64,000 bases of DNA from Tatumella sp. JGM118 (GTDB taxonomy: Bacteria > Pseudomonadota > Gammaproteobacteria > Enterobacterales > Enterobacteriaceae): positions 1 to 64,000 of the forward strand of contig NZ_JAERJR010000016.1 of NCBI RefSeq assembly GCF_018257515.1, in the 5' to 3' direction. Below, piece after piece: positions 58,184-64,000 of this stretch; the first letter of the stretch is position 1, and every line of letters starts with the position of its first letter. The translations under genes were made by a program, and so were the position numbers. The notes beneath the pieces are model-generated. The model saw only the letters and a list, made by a program, of their open reading frames with translations, was not told where the DNA came from and searched no databases.

Positions 58184-58258
58184 AAACACTCCTTCCCGGT
58201 GGAAATATTCCAGCCTGACCGGATGAAATTATCCGGCGCTGATACTGAAAACATTTCA

Positions 58259-58264
58259 AAAATA
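58259..58264 (-). promoter_or_regulatory. Possible -10 element of the arc promoter
   Basis: On the minus strand TATTTT (58264-58259) is the best -10-like hexamer placed for FNR activation. It would put the start near 58252 and the FNR box centre at about -41.5. This is a geometric inference. Confidence 0.4.
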
Positions 58265-58286
58265 ATCAGGAAGAGAAGGATGGGAT

Positions 58287-58300
58287 GTGATGAAAATCAA
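58287..58300. promoter_or_regulatory. FNR box upstream of arcA
   Basis: GTGAT-GAAA-ATCAA matches TTGAT-N4-ATCAA at nine of ten defined positions. It lies 104-117 bases upstream of the arcA start, consistent with anaerobic activation of arginine fermentation. Confidence 0.75.
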
Positions 58301-58376
58301 ATAAAAACATCTGCCGAATAGCGGTGAACATATTTATGATTAACATCATTAATCAGGTTTTTTTCTGTTTTTATAA

Positions 58377-58394
58377 AGTGAAATTATATTCATT
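58377..58394. promoter_or_regulatory. ARG box upstream of arcA
   Basis: The core TGAAA-TTAT-ATTCA differs from the ArgR consensus TGAAT-WWWW-ATTCA at one position. It lies about 90 bases upstream of the FNR box. I see no second full box 21 bases away, only a weak half (TGAA at 58401). Confidence 0.65.
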
Positions 58395-58756
58395 AAACAG
58401 TGAAAGATATCGCCTTTAATATTCTGCAGGGATTGGGTTGGGGAAAAGTGATTTTTTTATCACTATGAATGTTATGGATTTAATTACTGGAAATGAATAA
58501 TAACCCATCCTGGGTGGTAATTATTTATGCCGGAGGGAGATGATGCCGGATAGTTATTCCTTTTCCCGGATATAAATTATTTTTTTATATTTACGATCAC
58601 AGGGGGAGTTTTAAATTATTTTTTTCATAAACAATCCGTTATCCACGCCGGAATCGTGGGTGAAATTCAGATTATGCAGAGGGAATGAATAGTTTTCCCG
58701 GAATGTTGAGTAAAAAAAAGAGAAGCGGAAAATAATTATGCGGAGCTGACGTCAGC

Positions 58757-58798
58757 AGAAAAGAAAAAGGAACGGACCCCGGGAAATCCCGTTGTCCG
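58757..58798 (-). terminator. Terminator after argI
   Basis: ACGGAC/GTCCGT and GGGA/TCCC form a stem with a three-base internal loop. On the minus strand it is followed by TCCTTTTTCTTTTC. It lies just beyond the argI stop. Confidence 0.6.
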
Positions 58799-58811
58799 TC
58801 TGTGCAGCGGG

Positions 58812-59819
58812 TTATTGCCGGCCCAGGGTGGCAACCATCACCGCTTTGATGGTATGCATCCGGTTTTCCGCCTGGTCAAAGACAATGCTGTGCTCTGATT
58901 CGAAAACATCGTTAGTGACTTCGATGCCTGAACTGAAGCCGTATTGTTCCGCCATTTGTTTACCCATACTGGTCTGATCATCATGGAACGCAGGCAGGCA
59001 GTGCAGGAATTTGACCTCAGGATTACCGGTCAGCGACAGCATCTGTGCATTAACCTGATAAGGACGCAGCAGGGCGATCCGTTCGGCCCAGGTCTCTTTG
59101 GCTTCGCCCATCGACACCCAGACATCGGTATAGATAAAGTCAGCGCCTTTGACCCCGTCTTCGATAGATTCTGTCAGCGTGATTTTACCGCCGGTCTTTT
59201 GTGCTGCATGCCGGCACTCTTCGACCAGGGCCTCTTCCGGCCAGCAGGCTTTAGGGGCTACCAGGCGCAGGTCCAGACCGGTCAGCGCTGCCGCTTCCAG
59301 CATACTGTTCCCCATATTGTTACGGGCATCACCGACGTACACCAGCGTCATCTCTGTCCAGGCTTTGCCTGGCAGGTGTTCCTGCATCGTCAGCAGATCG
59401 GCCAGTAACTGGGTCGGGTGAAATTCGGTGGTCAGTCCGTTCCATACCGGTACGTCTGCGTATTCCGCCAGCGTTTCGACAATCTCCTGCTCATACCCGC
59501 GATACTGGATGCCGTCATACATGCGGCCCAGTACACGGGCAGTATCTTTAATCGATTCTTTATGGCCAATCTGGTTACCGCTGGCACCCAGCCAGGTGAC
59601 ACGGGCTCCCTGATCGTATGCGGCAACTTCGAAAGAGCAACGGGTACGGGTCGAATCTTTTTCGAAGATGAGCGCGATATTTTTGCCTTGCAGAGACGGG
59701 GACTCTTTGCCCTGTTTTTTGTCCTGCTTCAGGCGGGCGGCCAGTTGCACCAGTTCATTCAGTTCGGCAGGGGTAAAATCCAGCAATCTCAGGAAATGGC
59801 GTTGATACAGCTTACTCAT
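58812..59819 (-). CDS. argI: Ornithine carbamoyltransferase (biosynthetic)
   Basis: ArgI converts ornithine and carbamoyl phosphate to citrulline for arginine synthesis. STRTR at 56-60, [28 protein letters not shown] and [11 protein letters not shown] match E. coli ArgI/ArgF almost throughout. It has 335 residues. Tandem ARG boxes over its promoter support arginine repression, which separates it functionally from the catabolic paralogue arcB. Confidence 0.96.
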   Translation of the reverse strand: MSKLYQRHFLRLLDFTPAELNELVQLAARLKQDKKQGKESPSLQGKNIALIFEKDSTRTRCSFEVAAYDQGARVTWLGASGNQIGHKESIKDTARVLGRMYDGIQYRGYEQEIVETLAEYADVPVWNGLTTEFHPTQLLADLLTMQEHLPGKAWTEMTLVYVGDARNNMGNSMLEAAALTGLDLRLVAPKACWPEEALVEECRHAAQKTGGKITLTESIEDGVKGADFIYTDVWVSMGEAKETWAERIALLRPYQVNAQMLSLTGNPEVKFLHCLPAFHDDQTSMGKQMAEQYGFSSGIEVTNDVFESEHSIVFDQAENRMHTIKAVMVATLGRQ

Positions 59820-59845
59820 ACATCACTCCGGGTGGCGATTAATAC

Positions 59846-59884
59846 AATGAATTAATATTCAATCTATATGTATGAATATTCATT
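59846..59884. promoter_or_regulatory. Tandem ARG boxes at the argI promoter
   Basis: TGAAT-TAAT-ATTCA (59848-59861) is a perfect ArgR core. A second core at 59869-59882 matches 12 of 14 positions. They are offset by exactly 21 bases, the normal ArgR pair spacing. Confidence 0.88.
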
Positions 59885-59889
59885 TTCAA
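59861..59889 (-). promoter_or_regulatory. argI promoter
   Basis: On the minus strand TTGAAA (59889-59884) and TAGATT (59866-59861) are 17 bases apart. Both elements overlap the two ARG boxes, so ArgR binding should block RNA polymerase. Confidence 0.7.
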
Positions 59890-59997
59890 CCTTATTTTCA
59901 GGAATCGTGTGCTTTAGTGTAGTGCCACGCGGGATGCTGTGGGAAAATGCCCGTCTATCCGGGGAATATTACCCCTGAACGTACTGAGGAATTCCCT

Positions 59998-60426
59998 ATG
60001 ACATTCGAAGCATTTATGGAAGAACAGCGTGAAGAAACACGCGAAATTATTGAAGAATTACTGGAAGATGGCAGTGATCCGGATGCGCTCTATACCGTAG
60101 AACATCATTTATCCTGCGACAGCTTTGACGCACTGGAAAAAGCCGCCGTTGATGCGTTCAAACTGGGCTACGAAGTGACAGACCCGGAAGAACTGGAGCT
60201 GGAAGATGGAACCACTGTGATGTGTGTGGATATCATCAGTGAAATTGCACTGAAGGATGAGCTGATCAATGCCCAGATCGAACAGCTGGTCAAAGTCGCC
60301 GGAAAATATAACGTTGATTATGATGGCTGGGGCACCTACTTCGAAGATCCGGATGCTGAAGACGAAGAAGATGAAGATGGCGATGACGAAGAGACTTCCG
60401 CAGAGGATTCTCCCGTCCGTCACTAA
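59998..60426 (+). CDS. rraB: Ribonuclease E regulator RraB
   Basis: RraB binds RNase E and alters degradosome activity. The segment [26 protein letters not shown] (in blocks) and [14 protein letters not shown] match E. coli RraB, with the typical acidic C-terminal tail. The ATG at 59998 follows GAGGAATTCCCT and gives 142 residues (E. coli 138). An in-frame upstream ATG adds 17 residues without homology. It is divergent from argI. Confidence 0.95.
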   Translation: MTFEAFMEEQREETREIIEELLEDGSDPDALYTVEHHLSCDSFDALEKAAVDAFKLGYEVTDPEELELEDGTTVMCVDIISEIALKDELINAQIEQLVKVAGKYNVDYDGWGTYFEDPDAEDEEDEDGDDEETSAEDSPVRH

Positions 60427-60450
60427 CCGATCGCTTCTGACGGCATTTCC

Positions 60451-60489
60451 CCCTGGTCTGACGGCTCCGTGAGGCCAGGGCGTTTTATT
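60451..60489 (+). terminator. Possible terminator after rraB
   Basis: CCCTGG (60451-60456) and CCAGGG (60475-60480) pair around an 18-base loop, followed by CGTTTTATT. It sits between rraB and miaE. Confidence 0.5.
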
Positions 60490-60516
60490 CGCCCTGATTT
60501 TCAAAGTCACTGAACC

Positions 60517-61281
60517 ATGAACTACGCCGCCCTCGTTGAACCACTGTTACAGTTTTTACATTGCCGGACCCCGCAGGCCTGGATTGATGAAGCGTCCAGA
60601 CCGGAAAACCTGCCACTGTTATTGACCGATCACCTGACGTGTGAACTGAAAGCGGCCCAGACCGCCGCGTGGCTTATCCGTAAATACGTTGCCGATAAAC
60701 CCGGCGCGGAAACACTGATGCGCTGGCTGGCCCCGTACGAGGATTTTGTCTATCGTGAACATCCGGACAGTGATTTCATTCATGCCCACCGTCACCTGGG
60801 GAAAAACATTACCCGGCATGACGCTTTTCCCGGCGCTGATGACCTGATTGATAAAATGGTGTTGTTAATTAAAGAAGAATTACATCACTTTTATCAGGTA
60901 CTGGAGATCATGCAGTCCCGGGGGATCGAATACCATAAAATCACCGCCAGTCGCTACGCGAAGGGATTATTGCGTGAAGTGACCACGCATGAACCCGACA
61001 CGCTGATCGATAAACTTATCTGCGGTGCCTATATCGAAGCGCGCTCCTGCGAACGCTTTTATGCGCTGGCCCCTTATCTGGAACCCGGACTGGCCAGCTT
61101 TTACCGTTCACTGCTGCGTTCCGAAGCCCGTCACTATCAGGATTACCTCGCACTGGCCTGGCAGATCTCGCCCTATGATATTACGGACCGCATCCGGACG
61201 ATCGGTGAAACGGAAGCCCGGCTGATCACTGACGCCGACAGTGAATTGCGTTTCCATAGCGGTCCGTTGATCCCGGTCTGA
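60517..61281 (+). CDS. miaE: tRNA 2-methylthio-N6-isopentenyl adenosine-37 hydroxylase MiaE
   Basis: MiaE is a non-haem di-iron monooxygenase that hydroxylates ms2i6A37 to ms2io6A37 in tRNAs reading U-starting codons. It is known from Salmonella and absent from E. coli K-12. Iron-ligand motifs are visible: ELKAAQ, KEELHHF (ExxH), EARSCERF and SEARHYQDY (ExxH). It has 254 residues, slightly shorter than the Salmonella protein of about 270. It follows rraB as in Salmonella. Confidence 0.94.
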   Translation: MNYAALVEPLLQFLHCRTPQAWIDEASRPENLPLLLTDHLTCELKAAQTAAWLIRKYVADKPGAETLMRWLAPYEDFVYREHPDSDFIHAHRHLGKNITRHDAFPGADDLIDKMVLLIKEELHHFYQVLEIMQSRGIEYHKITASRYAKGLLREVTTHEPDTLIDKLICGAYIEARSCERFYALAPYLEPGLASFYRSLLRSEARHYQDYLALAWQISPYDITDRIRTIGETEARLITDADSELRFHSGPLIPV

Positions 61282-61285
61282 CGTG

Positions 61286-61320
61286 CCCCCGGCGCAGGGA
61301 AAAGCCCCTGCCGGCCTTTT
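61286..61320 (+). terminator. Terminator after miaE
   Basis: GCAGGG and CCCTGC, extended by CCGG/CCGG with a bulge, form a GC-rich stem just after the miaE stop, followed by CCTTTTATGG. Confidence 0.6.
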
Positions 61321-61461
61321 ATGGTCCCCGGGAAATACCTTCATTTTATTTGAATAAGATCAGCAAATCGTTCAGCTTTTAAGCGTCCTTCTGCCGGTCT
61401 ATCATGCATCGCATCGGGGCCATACCGGCCCTTACCCTGAAAATGAATGAAGGTAATCCTT

Positions 61462-61671
61462 ATGAACTCCATCAAAACTTTCGTTGCAGTTGCCACGTTC
61501 TCTCTGATTTCTTTCGGTAGCTTTGCTCAGACGATCACCGCCACCGCCGGGACACTGGATGATGCTGAAGCACAAATCGCGGCGCAGGCCCATAAGAGCG
61601 GTGACTCTTACCGGATTACCGAAGCGACCACTAAAAACTGTGTGCATATGACGGCGGAACTGAATAAATAA
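61462..61671 (+). CDS. DUF1471 (YdgH/BhsA/McbA-like) small periplasmic protein
   Basis: This 69-residue protein has a signal peptide cleaved near residue 22 (SFGSFA), then a short mature domain with TLDDAEAQIAAQAHKSGDSYRITEATT and the final MTAELNK. The pattern is typical of DUF1471 stress-linked proteins (BhsA, McbA, YhcN). The start is the ATG at 61462, with GAAGG eight bases upstream. An in-frame ATG five codons earlier overlaps that site. The exact role is unknown. Confidence 0.85.
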   Translation: MNSIKTFVAVATFSLISFGSFAQTITATAGTLDDAEAQIAAQAHKSGDSYRITEATTKNCVHMTAELNK

Positions 61672-61700
61672 GCCTCTGTCCTGCAGGTGACAACACCACG

Positions 61701-61718
61701 GGCTGCCCACCGGCAGCC
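61701..61718 (+). other. Small hairpin before the duplicated element
   Basis: GGCTGCC and GGCAGCC form a perfect seven-pair stem with a CACC loop, 29 bases after the DUF1471 gene and directly before repeat copy A. No T run follows. Confidence 0.5.
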
Positions 61719-61950
61719 TGGTAGCCGCCTTTCTGTCCCGCGAAGCATCCCTTTCACTGCGAAACTTTCCTCAGCCTTTCTCCGGCAAGTCACTGACGAT
61801 GCATCCACGTCCGGCGGATCCAGCTATCTGGCGATAACCCTTCTCCGGTGCCAGAAGTGTCATGCTTAGAGAGGAAGTATTCAGAAAGCGAGTGCTTAGC
61901 AAGACAGTGTTCAGAAAGCGAATATGCAGACCGGCAGGGGATAACTGCGG
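61719..61950. repeat. Tandem duplicated element, copy A
   Basis: This is the first of two nearly identical copies of about 232 bases. It begins TGGTAGCCGCCT and ends GGGGATAACTGCGG. Differences from copy B are a handful of substitutions and one indel, mostly in the first 60 bases. Inside, two 30-base repeats (61863-61892 and 61893-61922) agree at 24 positions. I do not recognise the element. Confidence 0.92.
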
Positions 61951-61960
61951 ATCAGTCTGA
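61862..61960 (+). other. Small cationic ORF in copy A (32 codons, unproven)
   Basis: An ATG at 61862 opens a 32-codon frame with two decapeptide repeats, MLREEVFRKR and VLSKTVFRKR, then ICRPAGDNCGSV and a TGA in the spacer outside the repeat. It is rich in Arg and Lys. There is no convincing ribosome-binding site and no known family. It may be chance. Confidence 0.25.
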
Positions 61961-61972
61961 TAACCACCGCAC

Positions 61973-62205
61973 TGGTAGCCGCCTCTCTGTCTCCCCGAAG
62001 CATCCCTTTTACTGCGAAACTTTCCTCAGCCTTTCTCCGGCAAGTCACTGACGATGCATCCACGCCCGGCGGATCCAGCTATCTGGCGATAACCCTTCTC
62101 CGGTGCCAGAAGTGTCATGCTTAGAGAGGAAGTATTCAGAAAGCGAGTGCTTAGCAAGACAGTGTTCAGAAAGCGAATATGCAGACCGGCAGGGGATAAC
62201 TGCGG
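61973..62205. repeat. Tandem duplicated element, copy B
   Basis: This is the second copy, offset 254-255 bases from copy A and separated from it by a 22-base spacer that includes ATCAGTCTGAT. The 30-base internal repeats recur. After the copy ends the sequence diverges (TGCGGCGTAACCC). The 769-base gap 61672-62440 is otherwise without a supported gene. Confidence 0.92.
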
Positions 62206-62215
62206 TGCGGCGTAA
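62117..62215 (+). other. Small cationic ORF in copy B (32 codons, unproven)
   Basis: This is the same frame as in copy A, from the ATG at 62117. It ends after 32 codons at a TAA that lies in unique sequence (ending CGAA). Both copies thus give 32-codon frames that differ only in the last two residues. Confidence 0.25.
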
Positions 62216-62396
62216 CCCGTGACCCGGGGAGAATAGTGCCTGCCGGCAGAAATGACCGATATCATCGTTGAGTCTGAATTCACCCTCCGCACCGATGCTT
62301 TGCCGGATAAAATTCATGCCGCGAATGCGGGCCGGTAACGGCGTGAAAACCAGGGCCGGTGGGCGTTACAGAGCGGCGGGACCGGTGCCCCGGCCA

Positions 62397-62420
62397 TAAA
62401 AAAAGGCTGCAATCGCAGCC
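62397..62420 (-). terminator. Terminator after the C45 hydrolase gene
   Basis: GGCTGC and GCAGCC pair around AATC, with a run of seven T on the minus strand beyond the stem. It lies 22 bases past the stop of the C45 gene. Confidence 0.85.
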
Positions 62421-62440
62421 TCTTACAGGATCACGGGGTA

Positions 62441-63478
62441 TCAGACCGCCGCTGAGCCGCGTAACACCTTACCTTCCAGTGCCGCATGCTGACGATCTTT
62501 ACCATAGACAGACCAGCTGACGCCCTCATCACTGACTTCAAACAATGCTGTCGCCAGGGTATTTTCCTGATCCGGGTCATCCGCCGCCAGGCGGTAAACC
62601 GGGAGTTCTTCCTGACTCTGATCAGAAAGGATCATCAGGCTGCGCTCAGCTGACAGTGTCTCACCGGTCGCCAGTAATGCTTCAATCACCTGCTGACGCG
62701 CGGCAGAACTGTCAGTGATCACCTGCTCAGCCGCCTGTTGCTGCGGATGGACCAGATGATTCGCATGTCCGGTACTGCCTTTTAACGGCAGAACACTGCA
62801 CCCGGTACCGGTCGCTTCAATACTGAAGATCCGTGAATCCCCGGCGCTGGCCAGTGTATGGTGGAAGGCTCCCGCCCGGCCCGGAGACGTCAGTACGGCC
62901 ACCGCCTGGTCCAGGCTGGCAGCGTTCAGTGCCGCTCTGGCCAGCACCTGACGAGGCAACCCTTCAGGCCGCTCAACCGCACGGATATTATTAACGGTAT
63001 TAACAATCCCGTACTGGTTTACAGAAAACGTATGTCCGCAGAGCGAGCCAGGATAGGCGAAACTCAGGTAGGATACTCCCTGATCCGGTATCACCTCCGC
63101 CAGGAAACACGCATCGCGTAACTGCGGGAATCCATCTTCATTGTGCGCAACGATGATGTCATCCCGCGCATCACGACCGGCCAGGGTAGTGCAGCCATCT
63201 GAGGTCGAACGTACCAGATCACCACGACAGTTCCAGGCAAAGACCTCGTCAGTCTCCGCCTCCAGCCCGCAAGCCAGCCCCTCGATTTCCAGCCAGATAT
63301 CCGGATAGTGTTGTTTTACCGCCACCGCCATGGCCTTTGCCTGTGCGGAATCTTTCAGGGCTGTCACTGTCTGCCACAGTGGTGTCAGCGTCAGTTCCTG
63401 GTGCCAGGCCGCGTGCCCGGCCTGGCCCAGTTGTTTTCCGAGAGCGAAGGTATCGCCACGGAAGGTCAGTTTTTTCAT
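62441..63478 (-). CDS. C45-family autoproteolytic acyltransferase/hydrolase
   Basis: This 345-residue Ntn-hydrolase resembles acyl-CoA:6-aminopenicillanate acyltransferase (peptidase family C45). SDGCTTLAG holds Cys96, the likely N-terminal nucleophile after self-cleavage between Gly and Cys. AHNEDGFPQL and the GHTFSVNQYGIVNTVNN block are family motifs. It lies next to an amino-acid ABC transporter gene on the same strand, so hydrolysis of an imported N-acylated or linear amide amino acid is plausible. The substrate is unknown. The upstream ribosome-binding site is weak. Confidence 0.85.
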   Translation of the reverse strand: MKKLTFRGDTFALGKQLGQAGHAAWHQELTLTPLWQTVTALKDSAQAKAMAVAVKQHYPDIWLEIEGLACGLEAETDEVFAWNCRGDLVRSTSDGCTTLAGRDARDDIIVAHNEDGFPQLRDACFLAEVIPDQGVSYLSFAYPGSLCGHTFSVNQYGIVNTVNNIRAVERPEGLPRQVLARAALNAASLDQAVAVLTSPGRAGAFHHTLASAGDSRIFSIEATGTGCSVLPLKGSTGHANHLVHPQQQAAEQVITDSSAARQQVIEALLATGETLSAERSLMILSDQSQEELPVYRLAADDPDQENTLATALFEVSDEGVSWSVYGKDRQHAALEGKVLRGSAAV

Positions 63479-63501
63479 AAGCGGGTGCCTGTCCGGAAAG
63501 G

Positions 63502-64000
63502 TTACGATACGTGCTGCAGGAATTCCTGCAAACGCGCGCAGCCTTTACCGCTCTCAATCAGTTCTGCCGGCTCGCCGTCTTCGGCAATCGTTCCGCCGTC
63601 GATAAAGATCAGACGTGAGGCCACATCGCGGGCAAAGCCGATTTCATGGGTCACAATCACCATGGTCATCCCTTCTTCCGCCAGAGAACGCATTACCTGC
63701 AGCACTTCATGACGCAATTCCGGGTCCAGTGCCGAGGTCGGTTCATCAAACAGCATCATCTGGGGTTTCACCGCCAGGGCTCTGGCGATGGCAACACGCT
63801 GCTGCTGGCCGCCGGAAAGCTCAGAAGGGTAGTGATCCGCGCGACTGGCCAGACCGACACGCGTCAGCAGTGCCATCGCCTGTTCACGGGCTTTTGCCTT
63901 ACTGCTGTGCCGGACACGAAGAGGGCCAAACATCACGTTTTCCAGTGCCGTCAGGTGCGGGAACAGGTGAAACTGCTGGAAGACCATACCGGCTTCACGA
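63502..64000 (-). CDS. Polar amino acid ABC transporter ATP-binding protein (partial)
   Basis: The gene is cut by the right edge of the window and lacks its N terminus with Walker A. Visible parts are the Q-loop [18 protein letters not shown], the signature [15 protein letters not shown], Walker [14 protein letters not shown] and the H-loop [10 protein letters not shown]. This pattern is typical of the GlnQ/ArtP/HisP group. It is 23 bases upstream of the C45 hydrolase gene, probably in the same operon. Confidence 0.92.
   Translation of the reverse strand, partial: REAGMVFQQFHLFPHLTALENVMFGPLRVRHSSKAKAREQAMALLTRVGLASRADHYPSELSGGQQQRVAIARALAVKPQMMLFDEPTSALDPELRHEVLQVMRSLAEEGMTMVIVTHEIGFARDVASRLIFIDGGTIAEDGEPAELIESGKGCARLQEFLQHVS

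Larger units (their letters stand above)
58184..58811. other. 628-base AT-rich control region upstream of arcA
   Basis: This is the longest gene-free stretch of the arginine region. It holds the FNR and ARG boxes described separately, a perfect inverted repeat TGATTAA-N5-TTAATCA (58337-58355), a second AGTGAT-N6-ATCACT (58447-58464), and the argI terminator at the right end. The middle part (58400-58740) is AT-rich, with no supported gene. Confidence 0.6.

Noticed and set aside
58447-58464. CRP site upstream of arcA
   Set aside because: The GTGA/TCAC halves are separated by eight bases rather than six, and the flanks do not fit.
61687-62051. Longer frames across the duplicated element (60-67 codons on plus, 88-90 on minus)
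   Set aside because: They differ between the two copies, lack ribosome-binding sites, and end at arbitrary places. They look like open frames by chance in a noncoding repeat.

Overview
The window is chromosomal DNA of a gammaproteobacterium of the order Enterobacterales. The left two thirds follow the Escherichia coli order ispB-rplU-rpmA-obgE / dacB-greA-yhbY-rlmE-ftsH-folP-glmM-secG-tRNA-Leu-tRNA-fMet-rimP-nusA-infB-rbfA-truB-rpsO-pnp-nlpI-deaD-yhbW-ubiV-ubiU-ubiT-yhbS-yhbQ-yhbP, and many products are nearly identical to the E. coli proteins as I remember them. The right part (ridA-pyrI-pyrB-arginine deiminase genes-argI-rraB-miaE) resembles the order I recall from Salmonella. The genus cannot be fixed from the sequence. 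An Erwiniaceae member (Pantoea/Tatumella-like) or an Enterobacteriaceae member are both possible.

Layout: 1-3500 ispB on the minus strand, then ribosomal proteins L21 and L27 and the GTPase ObgE. 3546-20392 is a compact catecholate siderophore (enterobactin-type) island between obgE and dacB, where E. coli has no such genes. It holds entCEBAH (minus), fepB-fepD-fepG-fepC (plus), fes-ybdZ-entF (minus) and fepA (plus). One Fur-box-like site lies between entC and fepB, and overlapping Fur-box-like sites lie between fes and fepA. entD (phosphopantetheinyl transferase) and entS (exporter) are not in the window. 20463-41179 is the conserved cell wall, transcription, translation and RNA-decay block. 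41288-41360 is a pure CCTG tetranucleotide repeat of 18 units just past the stop of yhbW. 41372-46354 holds yhbW, the O2-independent ubiquinone genes ubiUVT and the small genes yhbS, yhbQ and yhbP. 46741-47943 is a lone membrane acyltransferase. 47984-50600 is nrdDG (anaerobic ribonucleotide reductase), with a good FNR site and two NrdR-like boxes upstream. 50794-52881 holds ridA and the pyrLBI operon with an intact attenuator. 52920-58183 is an arginine deiminase operon (arcA-arcC-arcB-YfcC-type transporter-ArgR paralogue) with FNR and ARG boxes upstream. argI, rraB, miaE and a small periplasmic DUF1471 protein follow. 61719-62205 is a tandem duplication of about 232 bases that I do not recognise. 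A C45-type acyl-amino-acid hydrolase and a truncated amino-acid ABC ATPase close the window.

Functional themes: iron acquisition under Fur; anaerobic life (nrdDG, ubiUVT, the arc operon); arginine and pyrimidine metabolism sharing carbamoyl phosphate, with three paralogous carbamoyltransferases within 8.1 kb; and the core expression machinery. The least explained items are the duplicated element near 62 kb, the CCTG tract, the AT-rich control region upstream of arcA, the ArgR paralogue with an altered effector motif, and a six-residue insertion in NusA. Comparisons with E. coli or Salmonella proteins and gene orders are from memory, not from a search.
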